Source: Terriglobus roseus (lineage in GTDB: Bacteria; Acidobacteriota; Terriglobia; Terriglobales; Acidobacteriaceae). From it: 64,000 bases of DNA. This document shows positions 7,979 to 16,125 of the stretch, in pieces (positions within the stretch are counted from its first letter, which is position 1; the number at the start of each line of letters is the position of its first letter). The stretch lies in assembly GCF_900102185.1 (NCBI RefSeq), contig NZ_LT629690.1, positions 4,092,001 to 4,156,000 on the forward strand. Reading direction: 5' to 3'. The notes below the pieces were generated by a model. That model saw only the letters and a list, made by a program, of their open reading frames with translations. It was not told where the DNA came from and ran no database searches. The translations under genes and the position numbers were made by a program.

Positions 7979-8539
7979 TTACGCGCGGCTCATGTATGCG
8001 CCTTCGGCGGTGTCGATGCGGATCTTCTCGCCTTCGTTGATGAACGGCGGCACCTGCACGATCAGACCGGTCTCGGTCTTCGCAGGCTTGGTCACGGACG
8101 ACGCAGTCGCGGACTTGATGCCCGGCTCCGTCTCAACAACCGTCATCTCGACAACGTTGGGCAGTTCCACGCCCACCGGCTTGCCGTCGATAAAGCTGAT
8201 GTCCACCTTGATGTTCGGCAGCATGTAGTCCACGGCATCGCCCAGAATCTCGCGCGAGAGCGAGGTCTGTTCGTAGTTGCTCATGTCCATGAAGATGTAC
8301 TCATCGCCATCCTGGTACAGGAACTCCATCTGGACATCGTCCACGATCACGCGGTCGATCGCATCGCCGGAGCGGAAGCGGTGCTCAAACATGGCGCCCG
8401 ATTCCAGGTTGCGCAGCTTTGCCTGGATGAAGGCGCGGAGGTTGCCGGGGGTACGGTGCTCAACGGAGAAAACCGAGTGCAGCTTCTCGTTGTGCTTGAT
8501 GACCATGCCGGGGCGCATCTGTGTGGCGGGAATCGCCAT
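7979..8539 (-). CDS. efp: Elongation factor P
   Basis: Relieves ribosome stalling at polyproline runs. The 186 residues fit the three-domain EF-P fold: KOW-like domain I (1-65), OB domain II and OB domain III ending GEKIRIDTAEGAYMSRA. The tip of domain I reads HRTPGNLRAF; aligned to E. coli (KPGKGQAF, modified Lys34), the position of the modified residue is Asn33. The protein would therefore not be a substrate for EpmA/EpmB lysylation or EarP rhamnosylation in the known way, and no epmA, earP or ymfI-like gene is in the window. Starts at ATG 8539 with an upstream GGAG (AGGAGTTTTCACC). Confidence 0.96.
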   Translation of the reverse strand: MAIPATQMRPGMVIKHNEKLHSVFSVEHRTPGNLRAFIQAKLRNLESGAMFEHRFRSGDAIDRVIVDDVQMEFLYQDGDEYIFMDMSNYEQTSLSREILGDAVDYMLPNIKVDISFIDGKPVGVELPNVVEMTVVETEPGIKSATASSVTKPAKTETGLIVQVPPFINEGEKIRIDTAEGAYMSRA

Positions 8540-8660
8540 GGTGAAAACTCCTAACGTCTTACCTTGAACTGGTGGGAATATGCGCGCGAAAGGCTTTCAA
8601 AGTCCCGTCGTTCATTGTATCCCGCCGAGCCGCTGGGCCTGAAGGACCGCCATATCGCGG

Positions 8661-9842
8661 CTACTCCCTGGAAGCGATCATTGCCGCCAGCAATGATGTC
8701 CGTGGCAACAAATGATCCAACAACAGCGACTCATGTGCCGCGTGCGCACCTTCACCCACCGCGCCCATGCCGTCCAGTGTCGGCACGCCAATGCCAGCGG
8801 TGAAGTTGCCGTCTGATCCACCGCCGGTGGCCGCTTCCTTCAACTCCATGCCTAAGCGCGAAGCCAGCGAACGAGCCTGCTCAAACAAACGCACTGTCCC
8901 CTCACCGCGCTCCATCGGTGGACGATTGATGCCTCCGCTAACCTGCAAAGAACAGGCAGGATCATCAACAGCAAGCCCATGAAATAACCGATCGACACGT
9001 TCCGCATCGGCCGCGCGCGCAATGCGAACATCCACCTCAGCCCATGCATGCGCTGCGATTACGTTCGAACGCGTTCCGCCGCCAATCACGCCGGGATTCA
9101 CCGTCAGCCCCGTCTCCAGGTCCGTGAACTGCTCCACCTTCAGCAACAGGCGCGCCAGTTCCAGCACCGCCGAACGCCCGCGCGTGAAGTCCACACCCGA
9201 ATGCGAGGCCACGCCCGTCACATCCAGCCGGTAATGCCCAACGCCCTTTCGCGCCGTTTTGTACGCAGCATCATCCGCGCTACCGGGTAATCCCTGCGCC
9301 GGTTCCATCACAAAAACTGCCTCACACTCCCGCGCAATCCGCTCGGTATGAGGCCGCGAAACCTCCGACCCGGTCTCCTCATCGGGGTTCAACAACAGCA
9401 CAACCGGCTGCAAGAGGCCGCCATTTTGCTGCACCACTTCCACCGCCGCCAGCGCCATCACGACGCCAGCCTTCATATCCAGAACGCCCGGTCCCCACAG
9501 CCGCATACGCCCCTGCGCGTCGCCTTCCCGCCGCCACGGCATCCCAGCAAGAGTCCCCATGGGCCAAACCGTGTCCAAATGCCCCAATAACATCAATGGT
9601 TTACGGCCATCGGCCTGCTCCCCAAACCAAAGCTCGACCACATCGCCATAGCCTGTTTGGGGATGACGCACCACGCGTCCGCCAAGCTCCTCAGCCCATG
9701 CAATCGCCATATCCATAGCGCGGTTCACCGCTGCCGCATCTTCCGTCGGCGATTCGCATTCCACCAACTCCCGTAAGCGGGAGAGCCATCGGTCGCTGGT
9801 TTCAGTCAGGGTGCTTTGTAGCTGATGCAGGTCGGAAGACAT
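8661..9842 (-). CDS. M20 family metallopeptidase, carboxypeptidase G2-like
   Basis: A 393-residue zinc exopeptidase of the glutamate carboxypeptidase/ArgE type. Dinuclear-metal ligands are recognisable in order: GHLDTVWP (His), GPGVLDMKAG (bridging Asp), NPDEETGS (catalytic Glu and ligand), MEPA (ligand) and a C-terminal GAHAAHE (His). The dimerisation domain lies at about residues 195-310, with the TGVASHSG motif. It has no signal peptide, so it is cytoplasmic; it probably removes a C-terminal amino acid, such as Glu, from a peptide or folate-like conjugate. It is divergent from lpxC with 153 bases between the starts. The substrate is a guess. Confidence 0.88.
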   Translation of the reverse strand: MSSDLHQLQSTLTETSDRWLSRLRELVECESPTEDAAAVNRAMDMAIAWAEELGGRVVRHPQTGYGDVVELWFGEQADGRKPLMLLGHLDTVWPMGTLAGMPWRREGDAQGRMRLWGPGVLDMKAGVVMALAAVEVVQQNGGLLQPVVLLLNPDEETGSEVSRPHTERIARECEAVFVMEPAQGLPGSADDAAYKTARKGVGHYRLDVTGVASHSGVDFTRGRSAVLELARLLLKVEQFTDLETGLTVNPGVIGGGTRSNVIAAHAWAEVDVRIARAADAERVDRLFHGLAVDDPACSLQVSGGINRPPMERGEGTVRLFEQARSLASRLGMELKEAATGGGSDGNFTAGIGVPTLDGMGAVGEGAHAAHESLLLDHLLPRTSLLAAMIASRE

Positions 9843-9995
9843 GGCCCGATTCTACGTCCGGTCCTGGCATGTAATCGATAAACTGTGTCCAATCAGACAC
9901 ACTTGCACAATCCCAAATGGGTGTACGCTGTCCTTCGCCGGATTTTGCAGCGCGCCCCACGTTGCATTCTCCAAGTTTCATCAGGAGCGCTGGAT

Positions 9996-10928
9996 TTGGG
10001 TCAATCGCCACACAGGGAATGCACGTTGCAGGAGGCAGTCAGCTTCAGCGGCGTGGGTTTGCATTCTGGCGCACCTGTGACCATGCGACTTGTACCCGCC
10101 GCCCCCGGCTCTGGCATCGTCTTCCGCCGCACCGATCTGGATAACTTTGAAATCCCCGCCAACGGTCGCAATGTGGCCAAGGTTTCGTACGCGACATCGC
10201 TGATGCGCCAGAGCGTTCTGATTTCGACGACAGAACACCTCCTCAGTGCGCTCATCGGCTGCGGCGTGGACAACGTCATCGTCGAAATCGACAATCTGGA
10301 AGTGCCCATCCTGGATGGCTCAGCGCTGCCCTATGTGGAAGCATTCGAGCGTGTGGGAATTCAGCAGCAGCGTCGCCGCCGCGAATATCTCCGCATCCTG
10401 AAGCCAGTGGAAGTCACTGAAAAGAGCAAGGATGGCCTGAAGTTCATCGGCGTATACCCCGGCAAGGGCTACCAGATCGATTACTCCATCGACTTTCCCG
10501 CACCCATCGGCACATCACGCTTTCTGGGCGACCTGCAGACGGGCGCCTATGCCGACCTGATCGCGCCAGCCCGCACCTTTGGCTTCCGCGAAGACGAACC
10601 CATGCTGCGCAACATGGGCCTGATCCGCGGCGCGGACGACACCTGCGCCATCATCATCGGCGATAAGAAAGTCCAGAACGGCCCACTGCGTTTTGCGGAT
10701 GAGTTTGTCCGCCATAAGGTTCTGGATCTCATTGGTGACCTTGCCCTTGCGGGCCGTCGCATCCAAGGCCGAGTGGTGGCCGAACGCGCAGGACACGCCA
10801 TGCATACCGCGCTGGTCAGCACGCTCTTGAAAGATCGTTCCGCGTGGGAACTGGCTCCGGAATTTGATGAAGAACCCGCCATGGAATCCTCTCTGAACGC
10901 CGCGTTTGCTACGCCGGTCCACGCCTGA
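9996..10928 (+). CDS. lpxC: UDP-3-O-acyl-N-acetylglucosamine deacetylase LpxC
   Basis: Zinc deacetylase and committed step of lipid A synthesis. From a TTG start at 9996 the protein has 310 residues and the active-site residues fall two positions after their E. coli numbers: Glu80/His81 (TTEHLLSAL; E. coli 78/79), His240 and Asp244 (VRHKVLDLIGD; 238/242) and His267 (AGHAMH; 265). That register, plus AGGAG 8 bases before the TTG, supports this start; the open frame continues to 9885 but the extra residues resemble no LpxC. The N-terminus around QEAVSFSGVGLHSG is typical. folK follows with only 7 bases between, so the two are likely co-transcribed. Confidence 0.95.
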   Translation: MGQSPHRECTLQEAVSFSGVGLHSGAPVTMRLVPAAPGSGIVFRRTDLDNFEIPANGRNVAKVSYATSLMRQSVLISTTEHLLSALIGCGVDNVIVEIDNLEVPILDGSALPYVEAFERVGIQQQRRRREYLRILKPVEVTEKSKDGLKFIGVYPGKGYQIDYSIDFPAPIGTSRFLGDLQTGAYADLIAPARTFGFREDEPMLRNMGLIRGADDTCAIIIGDKKVQNGPLRFADEFVRHKVLDLIGDLALAGRRIQGRVVAERAGHAMHTALVSTLLKDRSAWELAPEFDEEPAMESSLNAAFATPVHA

Positions 10929-10935
10929 TTTCGCC

Positions 10936-11412
10936 GTGCCTCTCGCCGCCATCGCATTGGGATCGAACCTGGGTGACCGCAAGGCCACTCTCGCAGACGC
11001 TATTCGCTCGTTAGTCTCTGTTGGCAGGGTGGTTGCGGTTTCGCCTTGGATTGAAACGGAACCCGTGGGATACACCGATCAGCCCGAGTTTGTGAACGGT
11101 GCAGCACTCATCGAAACAGAACTGCCACCTGAGCTTCTGCTGCAAAAGCTGCTGCAAATCGAACGTGATCACGGCCGCGACCGCTCGCACGGCATCCAGA
11201 AAGGTCCGCGCACGCTGGACTTGGATTTGCTGCTGTATGCCGATACCGTTCTGGAAACGCCAGAGCTGACACTTCCGCATCCAGAGATGCATCGCCGACG
11301 CTTTGTGCTGGAACCACTTGCAGCGATTGCGCCGGAAATGAGCCACCCCCTGCTGCATCGCACAGTCGGTCAGCTTCTGCAGGAACTCGACGCGCCCGCG
11401 TATACTTCGTGA
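10936..11412 (+). CDS. folK: 2-amino-4-hydroxy-6-hydroxymethyldihydropteridine pyrophosphokinase
   Basis: Transfers pyrophosphate from ATP to hydroxymethyl-dihydropterin in folate synthesis. The 158-residue product has the HPPK signature: ALGSNLGDR at the N-terminus, SPWIETEPVGYTDQPEFVNGA, and the core motif GPRTLDLDLLLYAD followed by LPHPEMHRRRFVLEPL. I chose the GTG at 10936, 7 bases past the lpxC stop, because it puts the first strand (PLAAIALGSNLG) at the normal place; a TTG at 10906 inside lpxC would add 10 unconserved residues. Single-domain form, not fused to FolB or FolP. Confidence 0.95.
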   Translation: MPLAAIALGSNLGDRKATLADAIRSLVSVGRVVAVSPWIETEPVGYTDQPEFVNGAALIETELPPELLLQKLLQIERDHGRDRSHGIQKGPRTLDLDLLLYADTVLETPELTLPHPEMHRRRFVLEPLAAIAPEMSHPLLHRTVGQLLQELDAPAYTS

Positions 11413-11430
11413 ATTGCAGGCGGTTCCCCC

Positions 11431-11751
11431 ATGGCAAAGAAAGACAAGACAGAACGGGAAGAAGCATCCGTACATCACAATGCGGAAGAACGCAGCATGA
11501 TCGCCATTACGCGCGCCCTTGCTGACCCCACACGCCTTTCCGTCTTTCGCCGCATTGCAAATAAGGAAAACTCCACCTGCATGGATCTGCGCGGATGCCT
11601 GGAGATGAATCCGGCGACGCTATCGCATCACATCCGCCAACTGGAATCCGCTGGGCTGATTGAAACGCATCGCGATGGCAAGTTCGTGCGCGCGGAAGTG
11701 CGGCGCAAGGTTTGGAAAAACTACCTTTCTTATCTGAAAGAACTCGCCTGA
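11431..11751 (+). CDS. ArsR-family winged-helix transcriptional regulator
   Basis: A 106-residue winged-helix repressor. ITRALADPTRLSVFRRIA (about residues 27-44) is the ArsR N-terminal helix, and CMDLRGCLEMNPATLSHHIRQLESAGLIETHRDGKFV is the recognition helix and wing. The two Cys residues (Cys50 and Cys55, CMDLRGC) do not form the ELCVCD metal site of classic ArsR proteins, so the effector may be non-metal. The gene lies 18 bases after folK, but ArsR genes of this type usually regulate their neighbour, here the SDR gene 131 bases downstream. That spacer would hold its operator. Confidence 0.88.
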   Translation: MAKKDKTEREEASVHHNAEERSMIAITRALADPTRLSVFRRIANKENSTCMDLRGCLEMNPATLSHHIRQLESAGLIETHRDGKFVRAEVRRKVWKNYLSYLKELA

Positions 11752-11882
11752 TCCGGAACGCCTGTTTTATTACATTTTCACAAGCGTCAAAATGTTTCCT
11801 GAATCCTTTCCCGCTCCAGAGCAATCATTTCGATAGACATTGAAATGTTCGAAGCGAGACGCTTCGGGAGGATCTAAGGATC

Positions 11883-12632
11883 ATGGGTAAGCTCAGCGGG
11901 AAAGTTGCATTGGTAACAGGCGCCTCCAAAGGCATTGGCGCAGCCATCGCAGAAGATTTGGCAGCAAATGGTGCGTCGGTCGTTGTGAACTACGCTTCAT
12001 CAAAAGCGGGCGCGGATGCGGTTGTTGAAAAGATCACCAAAGCCGGCGGCAAGGCGATTGCCGTAGGCGCAAACGTTGCCAACCCGGAAGAGATCGGCAA
12101 GCTGATCGACGAAACTGTGAAGGCATACGGCAAGATTGACGTTCTCGTGAACAACGCGGGCATCTTCGATCCGGCTCCTCTGGAAGCCATTACGCCCGAA
12201 CACTTTCACAACCATTTCAACCTGAATGTACTGGGCCTACTGCTGACCACGCAGGCAGCTGTGCCGCACTTCCCGGCTGAAGGCGGATCTATCGTCAACA
12301 TCAGCTCGGTTGTAGCCACGCTCGCACCTGCTGCACTCTCCGTCTACAACGCCACCAAGGGCGCAGTGGACACCATCACCCTGACGCTCTCAAAGGAACT
12401 GGGACCGAAGAAGATTCGCGTGAACAGCGTCAGCCCCGGCATGGTGGTCACCGAAGGTGCCATCAGCAAGGGTTTCATCGGCAGCCCGTTTGAAGCCAAG
12501 GCAGTGGAAGAGACGCCGCTTGGCCGCGTAGGTCAGCCGGACGATATCGCCGCAGCTACCACCTTCTTCGCCACGGACGATGCGCGCTGGGTGACTGGCC
12601 AGATCGTGAAGGTTTCTGGCGGCGCACGCTAA
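11883..12632 (+). CDS. SDR family oxidoreductase (3-oxoacyl-ACP reductase-like)
   Basis: A classical short-chain dehydrogenase of 249 residues. The Rossmann motif is TGASKGIG (12-19), NNAG is at about 90-93, and the catalytic set is Ser141/142, Tyr155 and Lys159 in the YNATK context; SPGMV follows the usual position. VVNYASSKAGAD after the second strand has no acidic residue at the NAD-selecting place, which favours NADP(H). It closely resembles FabG-like stand-alone dehydrogenases found behind ArsR genes; the true substrate is unknown. GGAGG lies 11 bases upstream of the ATG, and a strong terminator follows. Confidence 0.88.
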   Translation: MGKLSGKVALVTGASKGIGAAIAEDLAANGASVVVNYASSKAGADAVVEKITKAGGKAIAVGANVANPEEIGKLIDETVKAYGKIDVLVNNAGIFDPAPLEAITPEHFHNHFNLNVLGLLLTTQAAVPHFPAEGGSIVNISSVVATLAPAALSVYNATKGAVDTITLTLSKELGPKKIRVNSVSPGMVVTEGAISKGFIGSPFEAKAVEETPLGRVGQPDDIAAATTFFATDDARWVTGQIVKVSGGAR

Positions 12633-12685
12633 AAACAACAGGTTTCTCTGCGCCTAACCCTCCGAGCTGGCGCAGAGATTCAGGT

Positions 12686-12726
12686 GGGCGGCACTGCTAT
12701 CTGCGCGGTGCCGCCCATCGTTTTTT
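12686..12726 (+). terminator. Rho-independent terminator after the SDR gene
   Basis: GGGCGGCAC and GTGCCGCCC form a 9-bp GC stem, followed after ATCG by TTTTTT. It lies between the SDR gene and tgt. Confidence 0.88.
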
Positions 12727-12740
12727 ACAATCAAAGGCAG

Positions 12741-13868
12741 ATGTCTCTTCGTTTTGAAATCCATCGCACGGAAAACTCCATGCGCCGCGCCACGCTGCAC
12801 CTTCCCCACGGCAGCGTGGAAACGCCCGTCTTCATGCCTGTGGGGACGGCAGCATCGGTAAAAGCAGTTCCACAGGACATCCTCGAAACACTGGGCGATG
12901 ACGGTCGTGGTGCCGAAATCATTCTGGCAAACACCTATCACTTGTACCTGCGCCCCGGCCATGAACTGATTCGCCGCGCAGGCGGCGTGCACAAGTTCAT
13001 GAGCTGGAATCGGCCCATGCTGACCGATAGCGGCGGCTTTCAGGTGTTCTCACTCGCCGCATTACGCAAAATCACCGCGGAAGGTGTAGAGTTCCGCTCG
13101 CATCTGGACGGTTCCAAGCATTTCTTCTCGCCGGAACATTCCATTGACGTGCAGATTGCGCTGGGTGCGGACATCATCATGGCCTTCGATGAGTGCACGG
13201 AGCATCCAGCCACCTACGAACGCACGCGCGACAGCATGGCACTGACGCACGCGTGGGCTCAACGTTCGCTGGATCACTTCCACTCGCATTGCCAGGACGT
13301 GCCATGGTTCAACGAACTGGGCCAGCGGCAGAACCTCTACGGCATTGTGCAGGGCGGCATGTACAAAGATCTACGCACGGAGAGCGCGAACCGTCTGCTC
13401 GAGATGCGCGCGCCCAATGGCGAAGGCTTTGACGGTTATGCCATTGGTGGTTTGGCCGTCGGCGAACCGCGTGAAGTCACACGCGAGATCATTGCGCACA
13501 CACTGGAACTGCTGCCCAAAGATAAGCCGCGCTACGTCATGGGCGTAGGCTATCCGGACGAGATCGTGGAATACGCGCAGATGGGTGTGGACCAGATGGA
13601 CTGCGTGCTACCCACACGCGCTGCGCGGCATGCCCTGCTGTTCACCAGCGAAGGCCGCCTGAACATTCGTGGCAAGAAATTCAGTGAAGATCACGGTCAG
13701 GCCGATCCAGAGTGTCACTGCCCCGTTTGCCGACGTTATTCGCGAGCCTATCTCCGTCACCTGTTCCACACCGGCGAGCCGCTGGCCGCAACGCTGGCTT
13801 CAGTACATAACCTGTCGTTTTATTTAGACACAATGAGAAAACTTCGCGGAGAACGGATTGCCGGGTAA
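12741..13868 (+). CDS. tgt: Queuine tRNA-ribosyltransferase
   Basis: Swaps guanine 34 of GUN-anticodon tRNAs for preQ1 in queuosine synthesis. The 375-residue protein has LTDSGGFQVFSL (Asp96, the general base), GGLAVGEPREV, the nucleophile region DQMDCVLPTRAARH and a zinc site formed by PECHCPVC plus a later His near HLFHTGE. These match bacterial Tgt in order and length. The frame is open upstream to 12684, through the preceding terminator, so the ATG at 12741 is the sensible start. No other queuosine genes are in the window. Confidence 0.96.
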   Translation: MSLRFEIHRTENSMRRATLHLPHGSVETPVFMPVGTAASVKAVPQDILETLGDDGRGAEIILANTYHLYLRPGHELIRRAGGVHKFMSWNRPMLTDSGGFQVFSLAALRKITAEGVEFRSHLDGSKHFFSPEHSIDVQIALGADIIMAFDECTEHPATYERTRDSMALTHAWAQRSLDHFHSHCQDVPWFNELGQRQNLYGIVQGGMYKDLRTESANRLLEMRAPNGEGFDGYAIGGLAVGEPREVTREIIAHTLELLPKDKPRYVMGVGYPDEIVEYAQMGVDQMDCVLPTRAARHALLFTSEGRLNIRGKKFSEDHGQADPECHCPVCRRYSRAYLRHLFHTGEPLAATLASVHNLSFYLDTMRKLRGERIAG

Positions 13869-13898
13869 ATTGCGCCGCCAGTTCTTCGTCACAGAGAA

Positions 13899-13929
13899 TT
13901 GCAAAGAGGACACATTCCTGAGGTATGCT
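13899..13929 (+). promoter_or_regulatory. Candidate promoter of the LacI-family gene
   Basis: TTGCAA and TATGCT separated by 19 bases, ending directly at the palindromic operator. The match is weak; it is reported because its position relative to the operator agrees with the better promoters near 15987, 21690 and 21757. Confidence 0.35.
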
Positions 13930-13952
13930 TTTTCGGAAACCTTTCCGAAAAA
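13929..13952. promoter_or_regulatory. LacI-type operator, site 1 (upstream of the lacI-family gene)
   Basis: TTTCGGAAA-CC-TTTCCGAAA, arms of 9 bp extending two more T/A pairs. Centre differs from the other sites (ACCT instead of GCGT or ACGC). It is 119 bases before the regulator start, fitting autoregulation. Confidence 0.6.
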
Positions 13953-14070
13953 TGCTTTCTTCGGGTATTGTTTGTCCGTGGCGCCTCCGGGAAGTTTGCG
14001 CCGACTCAAAAACTAAAGACAGGAACTCGCCGGTTTACGAAGCCCAATCTTCCTCCGGCACACGTGATTG

Positions 14071-15102
14071 ATGGTGAAGAACGGAAACCCGGGAACAGGC
14101 GGTGTGACACTGCAGGCGGTGGCAGAAGCCGCAGGTGTCACCATTGCAACCGCATCGCGATCCCTGAACGATGCCTACGGCGTGCATCCAGAAACCAAGG
14201 CGCGCGTGCAGCGTATTGCGGAAGAACTGCACTACAAGCCCAACCGTTTTGCGCGCGGACTGGTAACGGGCCGATCGGACATGGTGGGCCTCATCGTCAG
14301 CGATATCCGTAACTCATACTTCGCTGAAGTGGCGCGTGGCGTGGAAGATGCCGCACTGGAATCCGGCCGCGACGTAATGCTGTGCAACAGTGATCTGAAC
14401 GCTGAACGCCAGATGAAATCCGTGAACTCGCTGCTGGACAAGCGTGCGGAAGCCATCATCATGAACTCGGTCGCGTCGCTTTCGCGTGAGGATCAGCAGA
14501 AGATTGCCGCAGCGGGCGTGCCCATTGTGCTGCTGAATCGCCCCGGACGCGACACCACCTTCTCCACGGTGAATGCTGATAACGACAAGGGCGGACGGCT
14601 GGCCGCAGAATGTCTTTTGCGTAATGGGCATCGCAAGGTCATCAACCTCACAGGCCCGAAGAAACACGCCAACCTTTCCCGCCGCTCCACCGCATTCATT
14701 AAGACCATGGAAGCGCAGCGTGGCGCGCGCGTGAACACCATCCACACCATCAACACCATGCAGGGTGGCTACGAAGCGGCGATTGAAATCTTCCGCAATC
14801 TCAACGGCGAAACCGCGATTGCGACCGGCAACGACGCGATGGCATTTGGCGTGATGCGTGCTGCCATTGAAGCAGGCGTGCGGATCCCGCGCGATATCTC
14901 ACTCATCGGTTTTGACGACGTTGAGTTGTCCGCCATGACCTTCCCACCGCTCACCACGGTTCGCCAACCGAAATATGAAGTCGGTCGTGCGGCGGTTGAG
15001 ATTGTGCAACAGCTACTTAGCAGTGGCTCGAAGACGCCCATCCATCGAGTGGTGGATGTGGAACTGGTGGAACGCTCATCGGTGGCAAAACTCACCAAGT
15101 AA
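14071..15102 (+). CDS. LacI-family transcriptional regulator
   Basis: A 343-residue repressor. The N-terminal LacI helix-turn-helix is clear: VTLQAVAEAAGVTIATASRSLND, then the hinge helix around LHYKPNRFARGLVTGRSD; residues from about 65 onwards form the periplasmic-binding-protein-like effector domain, with VGLIVSDIRNSYFAEVARGVED and GFDDVELSAM. The ligand is probably a sugar or sugar acid, judged from the neighbours. The ATG is preceded immediately by an in-frame TTG. A palindrome of the type this family binds lies upstream, and six related ones stand in front of the genes of the next 8 kb, which makes this the likely local regulator. Confidence 0.92.
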   Translation: MVKNGNPGTGGVTLQAVAEAAGVTIATASRSLNDAYGVHPETKARVQRIAEELHYKPNRFARGLVTGRSDMVGLIVSDIRNSYFAEVARGVEDAALESGRDVMLCNSDLNAERQMKSVNSLLDKRAEAIIMNSVASLSREDQQKIAAAGVPIVLLNRPGRDTTFSTVNADNDKGGRLAAECLLRNGHRKVINLTGPKKHANLSRRSTAFIKTMEAQRGARVNTIHTINTMQGGYEAAIEIFRNLNGETAIATGNDAMAFGVMRAAIEAGVRIPRDISLIGFDDVELSAMTFPPLTTVRQPKYEVGRAAVEIVQQLLSSGSKTPIHRVVDVELVERSSVAKLTK

Positions 15103-15109
15103 AAGCCAA

Positions 15110-15132
15110 AAGCCCCGGAGAATCCGGGGCTT
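15110..15132. terminator. Bidirectional terminator between the LacI-family and SDR genes
   Basis: AAGCCCCGG-AGAAT-CCGGGGCTT, a 9-bp perfect stem between convergent genes, 8 bases past the regulator stop. The flanking T content is modest. Confidence 0.7.
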
Positions 15133-15151
15133 CTGCTTGGATGAAATCCGA

Positions 15152-15880
15152 TTATGCCTGAGAAGGAACCATTAGTAGCTCCGTAATGGTGACATGCGCG
15201 GGCGTCTTCATCACGTGGACAATCGTCTCCGCAACATCCTTAGGTTGCAGTGCTTTCTCTAGCGTGTCGGCAGAGAGTTTCTCTGGCCGCTTCTCCACCA
15301 GTTCCGTATTCGTCAGGCCGGGCATGAGGCAACAAGTGCGAATGCCGTTCATGCGCTCCTCGAGGCGGATGGCATGCGCCAGCCCCAACACGCCGCGCTT
15401 GGAAGCCTGGTACGCGGCGCCGGAGAGATCGGCAATCGCACCCGCCGTCGACGAAACAAACACTATGTGCCCTGCTCCTGCTGAACGCATACCCGGCAGC
15501 ACGGCATGCGCCAAGTGAAACGCGCCAGTCAGGTTCACCTCCAGCACCTCATTCCACACCGCAGGCGGCATCACCTTCATCGCGCGTTGCGGCGTATTGG
15601 TACCGCTGGCGTAAACCGCAATCGCGATGTTTCCAATGTTCTTCTCTACATCCGCGACCATCGCCTGCATCTCTTCCAACGAAGTGACATCGGCTTTGCG
15701 CACGTGCAGCGTAATTCCCTCGGAAGCAAGCTGCTGCTTCATGGCGATCAGCCTGTCTTCACGACGCGCAACCGCCACCACCACTGCGCCTTCGCGCGCT
15801 GCGAGCTCCGCCGTGGCCTGCCCAATGCCGCTGGAAGCACCCACCACCAGCACCACTTTCCCCTGAAGCGATTCCGACAT
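15152..15880 (-). CDS. SDR family oxidoreductase with altered NNAG motif
   Basis: A 242-residue short-chain dehydrogenase: GASSGIG (14-20) for the nucleotide, catalytic Ser143/144, Tyr157 and Lys161 (YQASK). The usual NNAG after strand four reads YASG (90-93), with the Asn pair lost. AVARR after the second strand suggests NADP(H). GAGGAG lies 6 bases before the ATG at 15880; the upstream start at 15898 would precede this ribosome site. A LacI-type operator lies about 35 bases upstream, and the divergent gene is the quinohemoprotein, so this dehydrogenase is probably part of the same sugar-oxidation set. The substrate is not known. Confidence 0.88.
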   Translation of the reverse strand: MSESLQGKVVLVVGASSGIGQATAELAAREGAVVVAVARREDRLIAMKQQLASEGITLHVRKADVTSLEEMQAMVADVEKNIGNIAIAVYASGTNTPQRAMKVMPPAVWNEVLEVNLTGAFHLAHAVLPGMRSAGAGHIVFVSSTAGAIADLSGAAYQASKRGVLGLAHAIRLEERMNGIRTCCLMPGLTNTELVEKRPEKLSADTLEKALQPKDVAETIVHVMKTPAHVTITELLMVPSQA

Positions 15881-15915
15881 CCCAACTCCTCTTTGCACGT
15901 CTGCAATCTCAATTT

Positions 15916-15931
15916 TCGGAAGCGCTTACAA
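15916..15931. promoter_or_regulatory. LacI-type operator, site 2 (upstream of the SDR gene)
   Basis: TCGGAAGCGCTTACAA: the core GGAAGC-GCTTAC departs from a perfect palindrome at one position. It lies 36 bases before the minus-strand SDR start. Confidence 0.6.
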
Positions 15932-15986
15932 AGCTACCACTCCCGCCCCGCGAAAGGCGAGGGTATCCGATGTCGCAATACGGAGG

Positions 15987-16016
15987 TTGACAGCCGCGCG
16001 ATGCTTGCCTGAAGAT
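15987..16016 (+). promoter_or_regulatory. Candidate promoter of the quinohemoprotein operon
   Basis: A perfect -35 TTGACA at 15987-15992; the -10 is poor (GAAGAT after 18 bases). Operator site 3 starts 27 bases after the -35, the same geometry as two other promoters of this island. Confidence 0.4.
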
Positions 16017-16019
16017 TCC

Positions 16020-16035
16020 TCGGAAGCGTTTCCGA
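16020..16035. promoter_or_regulatory. LacI-type operator, site 3 (upstream of the quinohemoprotein operon)
   Basis: TCGGAAGCGTTTCCGA, inverted repeat of TCGGAA and TTCCGA around GCGT. It lies 91 bases before the quinohemoprotein ATG. Confidence 0.7.
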
Positions 16036-16125
16036 CACACAGGACCGGCACGAAATCCACACAGGAGAACACGGACGCGGACCGGGCCTTTGGAGGGCCA
16101 GTTCCGGGCTGGATCACCGCAGAAC

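Noticed and set aside
9885-9995. ATG start of lpxC at 9885
   Set aside because: Would add 37 residues not found in LpxC; the TTG at 9996 has a good ribosome site and restores the E. coli numbering of the active site within two residues.
10906-10935. Upstream TTG start of folK inside lpxC
   Set aside because: It adds ten unconserved residues before the first strand; the GTG just after the lpxC stop fits the family N-terminus.
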